Source of the DNA: Bacteroides intestinalis
GTDB taxonomy: Bacteria; Bacteroidota; Bacteroidia; Bacteroidales; Bacteroidaceae
DNA length: 64,000 nucleotides
Assembly: GCF_003464595.1 (NCBI RefSeq)
Contig: NZ_QRZF01000020.1
Location: 1-64,000, forward strand
Reading direction: 5' to 3'
Positions within the stretch are counted from its first letter, which is position 1, and each line of letters opens with the position of its first letter. A model generated the notes under the pieces. It saw nothing but the letters and a program-made list of their open reading frames with translations, was not told the origin of the DNA and made no database searches. A program made the translations under genes and the position numbers. This document shows, one piece after another, positions 1-6,458 of the stretch.

Positions 1-73
1 CAGACTAGTAATTGCGAATATAACAGGTGCATAAACGGATAATCAGACTGTTTTATTTTCCATATATAAATTG

Positions 74-81
74 TACTTTTG
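74..81 (+). promoter_or_regulatory. Bacteroides -7 box upstream of the 101 gene
   Basis: TACTTTTG fits the Bacteroides -7 consensus TAnnTTTG and would start transcription near 87, about 14 bases before the ATG at 101. A T-rich stretch at 51-54 lies 20 bp upstream, but it is not a clear TTG -33 element. Confidence 0.5.
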
Positions 82-100
82 TAAAAAACATTATTAGATT

Positions 101-292
101 ATGAAAATTTTACTTGAAACAGGCTGGAGTGATTATATTCCTGGTGGAGTAATCTTTGGGAATCCATCTTTGCATGAGAAAACTCCAGAGGAGAAAGAAC
201 TTGAGCAGGGTTTCATCATTGAGATGGCTAAAGATTTCATTAACCATAACCCGGAGAAAGAAAATGAATTTATTTCTGTCATATCCAAATAG
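101..292 (+). CDS. Small hypothetical protein, 63 aa
   Basis: A short acidic soluble protein with no motif I recognise. It has its own candidate promoter (-7 box at 74-81), an ATG shortly after the predicted transcript start, and converges on the secreted-protein gene at 311-907. It sits at the outer left edge of the prophage, so it is either the last phage gene or a host gene at the junction. Function unknown. Confidence 0.55.
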   Translation: MKILLETGWSDYIPGGVIFGNPSLHEKTPEEKELEQGFIIEMAKDFINHNPEKENEFISVISK

Positions 293-310
293 GGTTAATA
301 ATCACATTAG

Positions 311-907
311 TTATTCTATTCTGAAATCGTAAATCACCATATCATATGGAGTAGGTCTGTTATAAATGAAACCGTATTCTCCTTTAGGTAAAGGATTAGT
401 TAGTTCTATTTTATAGGCATTATCCTCTGGCATAGAAATGATGTTGTAATCTATTATATCGTCTTTAAATGGCTTAAAATTTGTGCCATAAAAATACTTT
501 TCCTTTGCAAGTCTTATTGCTCTTCCACGTCTCATATTGAAGATGGGTACTAGTATGAAATCTTCTGGTGATTCTGCATATATGAATGGGTAATTCTTTA
601 TCAAGGCCACCATGCTTTTTACAGATAGAGTCGTACTATCCCTATCGCTTGGTAGATAGAAAAAGAATTCAGGTTTATCTGTATGTAGTGCAATATCAGC
701 AGTGTCTTTCTCTATATAAACAGTTATTATGGGCTTTTCAAAATTAAATAAATAACTGAGATTCATATTTTTATCAGCTATCAGAGATGGTGAGATTTGT
801 TCGAATATCCTAGAACTATTTCGGGTGTATAAGCCGAAACGAAATTCTTGTGCCTCACTGAGGGTTGCTTGAATAGCTATGATTAATATTAGTAGTGTTT
901 TCTGCAT
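311..907 (-). CDS. Secreted hypothetical protein coupled to the phage repressor
   Basis: A 198-residue protein with an N-terminal hydrophobic stretch of about 18 residues ending near 'SEAQ', typical of a Sec signal peptide in Bacteroides, so it is probably periplasmic or surface-exposed. The mature part is mixed alpha/beta with no catalytic motif I recognise, and the C-terminus (LPKGEYGFIYNRP) resembles a small beta-sandwich edge. Its ATG overlaps the stop codon of the repressor gene (TAATG at 905-909 on the minus strand), so the two are translationally coupled and should be made together in the lysogen. That context suggests a lysogenic-conversion or superinfection-exclusion role, but this is inference only. 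Confidence 0.8.
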   Translation of the reverse strand: MQKTLLILIIAIQATLSEAQEFRFGLYTRNSSRIFEQISPSLIADKNMNLSYLFNFEKPIITVYIEKDTADIALHTDKPEFFFYLPSDRDSTTLSVKSMVALIKNYPFIYAESPEDFILVPIFNMRRGRAIRLAKEKYFYGTNFKPFKDDIIDYNIISMPEDNAYKIELTNPLPKGEYGFIYNRPTPYDMVIYDFRIE

Positions 908-1716
908 TATAATCTTACTAAACCAACAACTAAACTCATTGAATAAATCTCACTCTTATCTATCGAGAAATCCGGATATTCCGGATTGTATGATACACAA
1001 CGTATCTTCTCACCATCCTCATATGCTCTTTTAATCAGGATACCTTGTGCGGTATCAAGTACATGTACCTTACCCCATTGGATAAAAGATGTACTATCTA
1101 TACGTTTGCAGGCAACTTCATCCCCTCCTTCGTATTTTGGTTCCATGCTATCTCCTTTTATGATAATGGTAAAGTCATATTCAGGGAAAATATTGATTCG
1201 GGGTATATGTTCACACTGATCTGCTGTAATACCATTCATCGCATTAGTCAGGGAGCCGGCTGCGGCAGTATAGGGAATACGTGGGCGAGTCTCTGTTTTT
1301 ATTTTTGTATTTACTGATAATAAATCTGTTTGCTCTCTTAATACACTTTTTACCTTTTCAATAGAGCACCCTAATTGTTTAGAAATAATTTCTGCCTTTT
1401 CATAATTGGTACCTTCAAGACTGTTGTATAGTTGTTCTATATCATACCTTAATTCTTGTTCAAGGCTAACTTCCATAGAAATATCAAAGTCTTCATTTCT
1501 ATCCCAGATGATTGGCTCTCCGCCCTCTTTTAACCATTTCTTATTAACGCCAGTAACTCTTGCTATTACCTCAAGTTTAGAATCGTCTGGTTTAACTTTG
1601 TCCTTTAGCCAATTTGATACACTTGATTTAGAAAAACCGCATTCTTTTGCTAATCGGTAGTTGGTCCAATTTAGTTCCATTAGTACCCTCATTAGACGTG
1701 ATGAAAATGTATCCAT
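907..1716 (-). CDS. LexA/CI-like phage repressor (XRE HTH + S24 peptidase)
   Basis: This 269-residue protein is the lysogeny master repressor. Residues about 8-60 form an XRE-type helix-turn-helix (NYRLAKECGFSKSSVSNW). Residues about 148-265 form an S24/LexA peptidase domain with an Ala-Gly cleavage site at 153-154, nucleophile Ser190 in GDSMEP and general base Lys229 in LIKR. All catalytic parts are present, so RecA-stimulated self-cleavage on DNA damage is expected. It is transcribed leftward, diverging from the rha-like gene, and two identical palindromes in the 1717-2075 intergenic region are its likely operators. The downstream secreted protein is translationally coupled to it. Confidence 0.93.
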   Translation of the reverse strand: MDTFSSRLMRVLMELNWTNYRLAKECGFSKSSVSNWLKDKVKPDDSKLEVIARVTGVNKKWLKEGGEPIIWDRNEDFDISMEVSLEQELRYDIEQLYNSLEGTNYEKAEIISKQLGCSIEKVKSVLREQTDLLSVNTKIKTETRPRIPYTAAAGSLTNAMNGITADQCEHIPRINIFPEYDFTIIIKGDSMEPKYEGGDEVACKRIDSTSFIQWGKVHVLDTAQGILIKRAYEDGEKIRCVSYNPEYPDFSIDKSEIYSMSLVVGLVRL

Positions 1717-1747
1717 TTAGTAATATGTATTATAAAAAGTTAAATAT

Positions 1748-1763
1748 AGTTCAATATTGAACT
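1748..1763. promoter_or_regulatory. Repressor operator O1 (palindrome)
   Basis: AGTTCAATATTGAACT is a perfect 16-bp palindrome. Its 14-bp core GTTCAATATTGAAC recurs at 1778-1791 with 29 bp between centres. It lies 32 bp upstream of the repressor ATG and next to a weak leftward -7-like box (TATATTTA, minus strand 1741-1748). Confidence 0.85.
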
Positions 1764-1770
1764 GTATTCA

Positions 1771-1799
1771 TTGAATGGTTCAATATTGAACTATATTTG
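1771..1799 (+). promoter_or_regulatory. Rightward early (lytic) promoter
   Basis: The -7 box TATATTTG at 1792-1799 fits TAnnTTTG exactly. TTG at 1771-1773 is 18 bp upstream, slightly short of the usual 19-21. The predicted start is near 1805, giving a leader of about 270 nt before the first early gene at 2076. Confidence 0.75.
1778..1791. promoter_or_regulatory. Repressor operator O2 (palindrome)
   Basis: GTTCAATATTGAAC is the second perfect copy of the palindrome. It fills the spacer of the rightward early promoter (-33 TTG 1771-1773, -7 TATATTTG 1792-1799), so a bound repressor would block RNA polymerase directly. The 29-bp centre spacing is nearly three helical turns and suits cooperative binding. 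Confidence 0.85.
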
Positions 1800-1802
1800 C
1801 AT

Positions 1803-2075
1803 TCGTAAAACGTCACTAAGCTCACAGACGGATATAAAAAGGGCTGTTAGAGAAGCGTCCCTAATTCCTATCGTCGTATGTTTGATCGCTTGCAAAGATA
1901 GGCAGTCCTTTTCAATTATCCAATCAAAGCTGAATGTTTTACGACACAATTAGCGGTTATGTAGGAGTTTCCGCGGTACAGAAAACATTTAGAAAGCTCA
2001 TCCCCAGTAATAGACAAACTCCTACAATCGGTCTATGAAAAGGATGAGCTTTTCTCTTAGGAGGAGAAAAAGGAT
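1803..2075 (+). promoter_or_regulatory. Early-operon 5' leader with crossing stems and a decoy Shine-Dalgarno
   Basis: This 273-nt stretch between the early promoter and the first early ATG is rich in complementary segments. GTAGGAGTTT (1961-1970) pairs perfectly with 2016-2025. AAAGCTCATCC (1993-2003) pairs perfectly with 2042-2052. These two stems cross, so they form a pseudoknot or are mutually exclusive. CTCCTA (2019-2024) can instead pair with the true Shine-Dalgarno TAGGAG (2058-2063), which is repeated as a decoy at 1962-1967. Further pairings are 1803-1811/1936-1944, 1841-1846/1903-1908, 1867-1872/1897-1902 and 2011-2015/2031-2035. The strong Shine-Dalgarno is unusual for Bacteroides. 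Some upstream pairings overlap the leftward promoter and may be coincidental. Confidence 0.5.
1893..1923 (-). promoter_or_regulatory. Leftward promoter, probably for the repressor
   Basis: Read on the minus strand, TATCTTTG (1893-1900) is a consensus -7 box with TTG (1921-1923) exactly 20 bp upstream. Transcription would start near 1888 and run through both operators into the repressor gene. This is analogous in layout to a second, repressor-independent establishment promoter. Confidence 0.65.
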
Positions 2076-2801
2076 ATGGGAAATCTTGAATTGATTAAAG
2101 AAACGATGAGTTCAATTGAAATTGCAGAACTCACAGGCAAGCCTCACAATGATATAATGAAGGCTATTCGAGTAATGGAACCTGCATGGGAGAAAGTACA
2201 ACAGGGAAAATTTTCCCTAATGTTCAAAATCAGAGAGTTACCTAACGGTGGGCATAAAGAAGAGCCTTATTACGAACTTACAAAGACCGAATGCCTCTAT
2301 GTTGCTACTAAGTTTAATGACGAGGCCCGGGCAAAATTGATTCTTCGTTGGGAACAATTAGAAAAAGAAAGGCGGAATGGAAATTTTCAGGTTCCCAGCT
2401 CCTTCAAAGAAGCACTTCTTCTTGCTGCCCACCAACAAGAGGAAATAGAAAATCAGCAAAAGCAGATTGAAGCAAATAAACCTAAGGTTCTGTTCGCTGA
2501 GGCTGTCTCGACTTCCCAGCGTTGTTGCCTGGTGTCTGAACTTGCAAAAATCATCCCTCAAAATGGGGTAACCATAGGACAGAATCGATTGTTCGCATGG
2601 ATGCGCAAGAATGGCTATCTCTGCAATAAAGGACAGTGCTACAACCAGCCCACACAGAAAGCTATGGAATTAGGACTGTTCGAAATCAAAAAGACAACAA
2701 TAACTAAACCTGACGGTGACATCATTGTAACTACTACAAGCAAAGTTACTGGGAAAGGCCAAATATACTTTGTAAATAAATTCATTGGAAAGGAGGACTA
2801 A
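2076..2801 (+). CDS. Rha-family regulator with KilAC antirepressor domain
   Basis: A 241-residue two-domain phage regulator. Residues about 8-95 match the Rha domain (HNDIMKAIR, then YYELTKTECLYVATKF, a DNA-binding fold). Residues about 110-130 are a helical, Gln/Glu-rich linker. Residues about 150-238 form a KilAC/phage antirepressor C-terminal domain (TIGQNRLFAWMRKNGYL, then KGQIYFVNKF). Rha proteins interfere with phage development when expressed inappropriately, and KilAC domains occur in antirepressors. It is the first gene of the rightward operon, preceded by a strong AGGAGG (2059-2064) and the structured leader, so it is probably the switch effector opposed to the repressor. Confidence 0.9.
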   Translation: MGNLELIKETMSSIEIAELTGKPHNDIMKAIRVMEPAWEKVQQGKFSLMFKIRELPNGGHKEEPYYELTKTECLYVATKFNDEARAKLILRWEQLEKERRNGNFQVPSSFKEALLLAAHQQEEIENQQKQIEANKPKVLFAEAVSTSQRCCLVSELAKIIPQNGVTIGQNRLFAWMRKNGYLCNKGQCYNQPTQKAMELGLFEIKKTTITKPDGDIIVTTTSKVTGKGQIYFVNKFIGKED

Positions 2802-2803
2802 TC

Positions 2804-3019
2804 ATGGATAGACTACAAGAAATAATGAAAGCTGCCGAAAAGGTAACATTTAACAAAAACCAGGCTTCTATTCTCGTTGGTGGCCGGAGACGATTAGAAC
2901 GTCTTGCTGGAGAGGGAAAAATCAGTTATGTAAGAATTGAAGATGGACGCTTCGGACGTTGGGAATGTAGGGGTTCGGATGTATTACGATTTACAGTTAA
3001 CAAAGAGAATCAGGCATGA
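2804..3019 (+). CDS. Small putative HTH DNA-binding protein
   Basis: A 71-residue protein starting two bases after the rha-like gene and overlapping the next gene by four. The segment VTFNKNQASILVGGRRRLERLAGEGKI looks like a MerR/excisionase-type helix-turn-helix followed by a wing (RIEDGRFGRWEC). Excisionase-like small proteins often sit early in phage operons, so an Xis or transcription role is plausible but not shown. Confidence 0.7.
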   Translation: MDRLQEIMKAAEKVTFNKNQASILVGGRRRLERLAGEGKISYVRIEDGRFGRWECRGSDVLRFTVNKENQA

Positions 3020-3237
3020 ACAAGACCAGCAAATATATCATTCATGCAATTCTTATTGCCATTGTAGTTGTAGGATGTATTTATTCCGGCAGGGTTGAAT
3101 ATACCGATGATATTCTTTCCGGTATGAGCTTTGAAAAGTACCAATACATCCATGATCGTATCGCACCGGCTTCCCGGTACGAAGTAGCTCGGGAGTATAT
3201 GAGGCATCAAGAATTTTATGATTCAAAAATATATTAG
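3016..3237 (+). CDS. Small single-pass membrane protein
   Basis: A 73-residue protein with one N-terminal hydrophobic segment (residues about 8-24) followed by a polar tail. The ATG overlaps the stop of the preceding gene (ATGA). The hydrophobic stretch ends VVVGCIYSG, which could also act as a lipoprotein signal. Function unknown. Confidence 0.65.
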   Translation: MNKTSKYIIHAILIAIVVVGCIYSGRVEYTDDILSGMSFEKYQYIHDRIAPASRYEVAREYMRHQEFYDSKIY

Positions 3238-3239
3238 CC

Positions 3240-3593
3240 ATGAAAATGAAACTGATAGATTACAAGATACCGGCAGAATGTAGCCGTGTGTCAATTGAAG
3301 CTATTGATAACAAGTTGCTTATCATATTTGAGCCTGAACATTATGGCGATTTTCACTGCGACCTGACGGATCATGTAGAAGAAGTTCCTCGTATTGGAGA
3401 TACCGCCATCTTATGGAATGACGAAGAACGTAAATGTGCTATCATCGCTCGCCTGTCAGACGAAAACTCAAGTGATTTAACTGACGAGCATCCTTATCAG
3501 GCGGCCAACAGTGTTTGGTATCAGAATGCCATACGTTTCCGTAGCGAAGATCAATATCGGCAAATAACAGGTATTTCTTATGGCAAAAAGTAA
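3240..3593 (+). CDS. Hypothetical early phage protein, 117 aa
   Basis: An acidic soluble protein of mostly beta-strand character in the first 80 residues and helical at the end. It begins three bases after the preceding stop and overlaps the NinG-like gene by 14 bases in another frame, so it belongs to the same tightly packed operon. I see no recognisable motif. Confidence 0.75.
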   Translation: MKMKLIDYKIPAECSRVSIEAIDNKLLIIFEPEHYGDFHCDLTDHVEEVPRIGDTAILWNDEERKCAIIARLSDENSSDLTDEHPYQAANSVWYQNAIRFRSEDQYRQITGISYGKK

Positions 3594-3981
3594 ATTGAAA
3601 AATCGCCTCGATGTGGTATTTGCCAAGTATATCCGCCTTCGGGATGTGATGCCGAACGGAATGTTCAGGTGTATCTCCTGTGGTAATATCCTGCCTTTTG
3701 ACGAATCCGATTGCGGGCATTACATCAACCGCCAGCACATGGCTACAAGATTCAGCGAAAAAAATTGCAATGCCCAATGCCGGAAATGTAACCGATTTGA
3801 TGAAGGCAACATTCAGGGGTATCGACGTGGATTGATTGCCAAGTACGGAGAAGCTACTGTATCGATGCTTGAAGCGATGAAGACTCAAATTAATAAGATC
3901 TCCGACTTTGAATATCAGACAATGATAGATCATTATCGGAAAGAGGTTAAGCGCCTAAAGACAGAAAAACAAATCAAATAA
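3580..3981 (+). CDS. NinG-like recombination protein
   Basis: A 133-residue basic protein resembling the lambda NinG (Rap/Orf) family, which supports phage recombination. Visible signatures are a Cys pair CISCGN near residues 28-33, the core DCGHYINRQHMATRFSE, and a second Cys cluster NAQCRKCNRFDEGN, together forming a zinc-stabilised HNH-like nuclease fold. The C-terminus is a basic helix. It is the only recognisable recombination protein in the early region besides the tyrosine recombinase at 10135. Confidence 0.85.
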   Translation: MAKSKLKNRLDVVFAKYIRLRDVMPNGMFRCISCGNILPFDESDCGHYINRQHMATRFSEKNCNAQCRKCNRFDEGNIQGYRRGLIAKYGEATVSMLEAMKTQINKISDFEYQTMIDHYRKEVKRLKTEKQIK

Positions 3982-3982
3982 C

Positions 3983-4138
3983 ATGGAGCTATGCAAAACG
4001 GACATACAAGGATTAGAGCGCCTTCTCCGCCAATGCTCAGAAAGGATTGAGAAGTATGCACCTAAGACATCTCCTGATCAGGACTTATGTCGTCGGTGCA
4101 AGAAGTTTATAAAGAAGTTGAACAATAAAAAGAAATAG
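3983..4138 (+). CDS. Small Cys-pair protein, 51 aa
   Basis: This short gene starts one base after the NinG-like stop codon and ends two bases before the next ATG, so its fit in the operon supports it despite the size. The product is strongly basic, with a helical N-terminal half (LERLLRQCSERIEKY) and an LCRRCKKF segment that, with the earlier cysteines, might bind zinc. It may be a nucleic-acid-binding accessory protein. Function unknown. Confidence 0.65.
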   Translation: MELCKTDIQGLERLLRQCSERIEKYAPKTSPDQDLCRRCKKFIKKLNNKKK

Positions 4139-4140
4139 TC

Positions 4141-4587
4141 ATGTCAATGCACACATGGTTTATATGTAAGATTCGTTACGAAAAAGTAATGGAGAACGGA
4201 ATGAATAAGAAAGTGACGGAGCCTTATCTGGTGGACGCGCTCAGCTTTACGGAAGCAGAAGCACGTATTATTGAGGAAATGACACCGTTTATTTCAGGAG
4301 AGTTTACGGTATCGGACATCAAACGTGCTAACTATAGCGAATTATTCCCAAGCGAAGAAGAAGCAGCTGACCGTTGGTTCAAGTGCAAACTAATTTTCAT
4401 TACCCTGGATGATAAAAGCGGTGCCGAAAAGAAAACATCAACCTATGTACTTGTACAAGGCGCCTCAACAGAGGATGCAACGACTAAGTTACATGAAGGG
4501 ATGAAAGGTACAATGGCGGAATACCGCATAGGGTCGGTTGTTGAAACTCCTATCATTGATGTATATCCTTATACAAGTGATAAATAG
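4141..4587 (+). CDS. DUF4494 family protein
   Basis: A 148-residue soluble protein matching DUF4494, a family common in Bacteroides phages and mobile elements. Recognisable parts are the N-terminal TWFICKIRYEKV, the SFTEAEARI helix and the ending ETPIIDVYPY. No function is established. It stands immediately upstream of the replication initiator, so a replication accessory role is possible. Confidence 0.8.
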   Translation: MSMHTWFICKIRYEKVMENGMNKKVTEPYLVDALSFTEAEARIIEEMTPFISGEFTVSDIKRANYSELFPSEEEAADRWFKCKLIFITLDDKSGAEKKTSTYVLVQGASTEDATTKLHEGMKGTMAEYRIGSVVETPIIDVYPYTSDK

Positions 4588-4594
4588 GTAGTTT

Positions 4595-5536
4595 ATGTTC
4601 GATAAGCTGATAATAAAGGCAACTATTGACACTGCCGATATTGACACTATCGTTCTTCGCAACTATCTGGAGCAATGTACAGAAGGTGATGAGGTCTATT
4701 ATAAGTCAACGGCATACGCCAACTTCGACGGTTGTTTTATTGAGGTCAGGGGAAGTAAGCTGCGCTGTAAATGTTCTATCTGCAAGTTATGGAGTAAGGG
4801 GCGTACCGGAAAACTGGATAATTCTCGTCCAATGACTTTTGCGATGGCAGTCCGGACAATCAAAGAGCTTCTGTTAAGACTTTCTGTAAAGCCGGAAAAC
4901 GCTGTAGTTACCTACTACGAAATCGGTATTACAATGAAAATGAAACTGCCAGCGGATGAGTATATAAAGCAGGTCCGGGAAGCATCCGGTCGGATATTAT
5001 GGAATGATGCCAACTTTCCCGAATCCAAACAGAAGACAACGGAGAAAAGCAAATATTTCCGTAAGGTGCTAAAGATTTATGATAAGACCTTCGAAGCCGG
5101 AGAAAAGGGGCGCCGGGTTGGTGCTAATATATTGCGTATCGAAACGATATACAAACATCAGTCCATCCCTTTGACCGAACTAACTGATAATTCCTTCTTA
5201 TCCAAAGTTGGTCGCATTTTCTACAAGGATTGGTCAGAGATAAACTTTGTAAGAGAGTTGTCCGCTACGAAAGGTGTAAAGATGTCCCAACTTGACAAAG
5301 CGCGTGAGATACAGCGTATAGGAGTGACGCGCTACAAGGAACGGTACAAGAAGATGTATCTGAATGGTGAGCTTACTAAGAAACAATGGGAAACGATCCG
5401 CAATTTCGCTCGCATCTGGCCAACAGAGCGGGTGAAGTACGTGGAAGAAATAGGCGAATTAGAGCGTGAATTTAAAGAACGTCTTTTAGCGAGTTATCAG
5501 GTTGGGATATTTACACCGATTCGAATAAAAAGATAA
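4595..5536 (+). CDS. Phage/plasmid replication initiator, gene II/X-like
   Basis: A 313-residue protein resembling gene II/gene X rolling-circle replication proteins (Phage_CRI/Phage_X type). Supporting features are a strand with paired tyrosines (VTYYEIGITMKM, near residue 105), the family-typical block KVLKIYDKTFEAGEKG followed by ILRIETIYK (residues about 155-190), and a basic helical C-terminus. Gene II proteins nick the plus origin through a tyrosine; I cannot say which tyrosine is catalytic here. A 202-bp non-coding stretch with two hairpins follows at once and is a candidate nick site. No helicase, primase or polymerase gene is visible in the prophage, so this is the best candidate for its initiator. 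Family assignment is moderate. Confidence 0.65.
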   Translation: MFDKLIIKATIDTADIDTIVLRNYLEQCTEGDEVYYKSTAYANFDGCFIEVRGSKLRCKCSICKLWSKGRTGKLDNSRPMTFAMAVRTIKELLLRLSVKPENAVVTYYEIGITMKMKLPADEYIKQVREASGRILWNDANFPESKQKTTEKSKYFRKVLKIYDKTFEAGEKGRRVGANILRIETIYKHQSIPLTELTDNSFLSKVGRIFYKDWSEINFVRELSATKGVKMSQLDKAREIQRIGVTRYKERYKKMYLNGELTKKQWETIRNFARIWPTERVKYVEEIGELEREFKERLLASYQVGIFTPIRIKR

Positions 5537-5539
5537 TCG

Positions 5540-5606
5540 TTTGATAACCAATAAATTACACAAGAATTAAAAAGCACCTTATGGTGCGCGTGTAATTATT
5601 TGATAA
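5540..5606 (+). repeat. Hairpin flanked by direct repeats, candidate replication origin
   Basis: Direct repeats TTTGATAA (5540-5547 and 5599-5606) bracket an inverted repeat: outer arms AATTACAC (5554-5561) and GTGTAATT (5590-5597), inner arms GCACC (5574-5578) and GGTGC (5583-5587) with a TTAT loop. Short direct repeats GATATACG follow at 5612-5619 and 5642-5649. The position directly behind the gene II/X-like initiator makes a double-strand origin plausible. It lacks the T-tract of a terminator. Confidence 0.45.
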
Positions 5607-5664
5607 TAAGAGATATACGCTTTTAAAACAGCACTTTTAACGATATACGGCAACTTGTCCTATA

Positions 5665-5703
5665 CAGCCCGAAGGGTTGTCGGGAACCGACATGGAAGGG
5701 CTG
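5665..5703 (+). other. Two-tier hairpin of unknown role
   Basis: Outer arms CAGCCC (5665-5670) and GGGCTG (5698-5703) enclose an inner hairpin with arms TGTCGG (5678-5683) and CCGACA (5687-5692) closed by a GAA triloop. It is GC-rich in an AT-rich gap and is followed by an A-rich leader before the DUF3127 gene. It could be a cis-acting RNA element, a small RNA, or part of a replication origin. Confidence 0.45.
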
Positions 5704-5738
5704 AAAAATAAAAATTATAACAATAAAAATATTAGTTT

Positions 5739-6017
5739 ATGAATTGTGAAGCCGAAGGCAAAATATTAGTGGCATTGCCAACCACCAATGGACAAACGAA
5801 GACAGGAAAAGACTGGCAGAAGAAAGAGTTTGTTTTGGAAACTATAGAACGTTTCCCTCTCAGGATGAGATTCTCTATGCTCAGTTTCGATGGTCCTGTA
5901 GAAGATGCTCCATCAGTCGATGAAAAGGTAAGGGTACGGTTTACTGTAGAAGCACGTGAAATCAACGGTAAATGGTACAACGATGTGAAGGCTTATCAAA
6001 TAGAGAAGCTTAGTTAG
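5739..6017 (+). CDS. DUF3127 OB-fold protein, probable ssDNA binder
   Basis: A 92-residue protein matching DUF3127, a short OB-fold family often placed in phage replication regions and thought to act like a single-strand DNA-binding protein. It shows the family pattern GKILVALP...TGKDWQKKEFVLET, a beta-hairpin core, and the ending GKWYNDVKAYQIEKL. It lacks the acidic C-terminal tail of classical SSB. It follows the initiator and its non-coding region, consistent with coating replication intermediates. Confidence 0.75.
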   Translation: MNCEAEGKILVALPTTNGQTKTGKDWQKKEFVLETIERFPLRMRFSMLSFDGPVEDAPSVDEKVRVRFTVEAREINGKWYNDVKAYQIEKLS

Positions 6018-6025
6018 AATTTGAT

Positions 6026-6253
6026 ATGCAGCGTCCCCCGAAGAAATATATCGTTCAGATAGATAATTTTCGGTTAGCCGAATTTATCTTCTACTGGATG
6101 TATTACGATCAACCTTGCTCTTTACTTTTTCAGAAACCAAGAACAGAAGGATTAACCGCTGTAAAGTTGATAGTAGATAATGACGAGGCAGCTAACTTCT
6201 TACTCAGGGCAAAAGAGAAAACGGGATGCAAATTATACACTGTAGATCAATGA
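6026..6253 (+). CDS. Hypothetical early phage protein, 75 aa
   Basis: A small soluble protein beginning nine bases after the DUF3127 gene and sharing an ATGA overlap with the next gene. A central aromatic-rich helix (AEFIFYWMYYDQP) stands out. No family recognised. Confidence 0.65.
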   Translation: MQRPPKKYIVQIDNFRLAEFIFYWMYYDQPCSLLFQKPRTEGLTAVKLIVDNDEAANFLLRAKEKTGCKLYTVDQ

Positions 6254-6450
6254 AAGTAACAATCTACTGGGATCTTAGGAATGTTGACCTGAAGGACATT
6301 CCAAGAATTAAGAAGAAGATACGGGAAAAGTTTAATATACCTGAATACACTACGGTTAACGGAGAGACCTCTTGTAGCATCAAAGATGAGGATATGGAAC
6401 TTCTCAGGGAAACCGAACGCAGGGGATATATACAGATAAGAAATAAATAA
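6250..6450 (+). CDS. Hypothetical early phage protein, 66 aa
   Basis: I chose the ATG at 6250 (MKVTIYWDL), which overlaps the upstream stop as ATGA, over an in-frame ATG at 6226 that would overlap the neighbour by 28 bases. The product looks like a compact beta-alpha-beta fold (VTIYWDLRNVDLKDI, then KIREKFNIPEYTTVNG). Function unknown. Confidence 0.65.
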   Translation: MKVTIYWDLRNVDLKDIPRIKKKIREKFNIPEYTTVNGETSCSIKDEDMELLRETERRGYIQIRNK

Positions 6451-6458
6451 AAGTTGCT

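Noticed and set aside
986..1317. Plus-strand open frames opposite the repressor gene
   Set aside because: They are antisense shadows of a clearly recognisable repressor gene with no promoter or ribosome-binding site of their own.
1771..1953. Open reading frame of 60 codons across the early promoter and leader
   Set aside because: It begins inside the promoter spacer, overlaps operator O2 and the leader pairings, and has no protein-like composition or ribosome-binding site.
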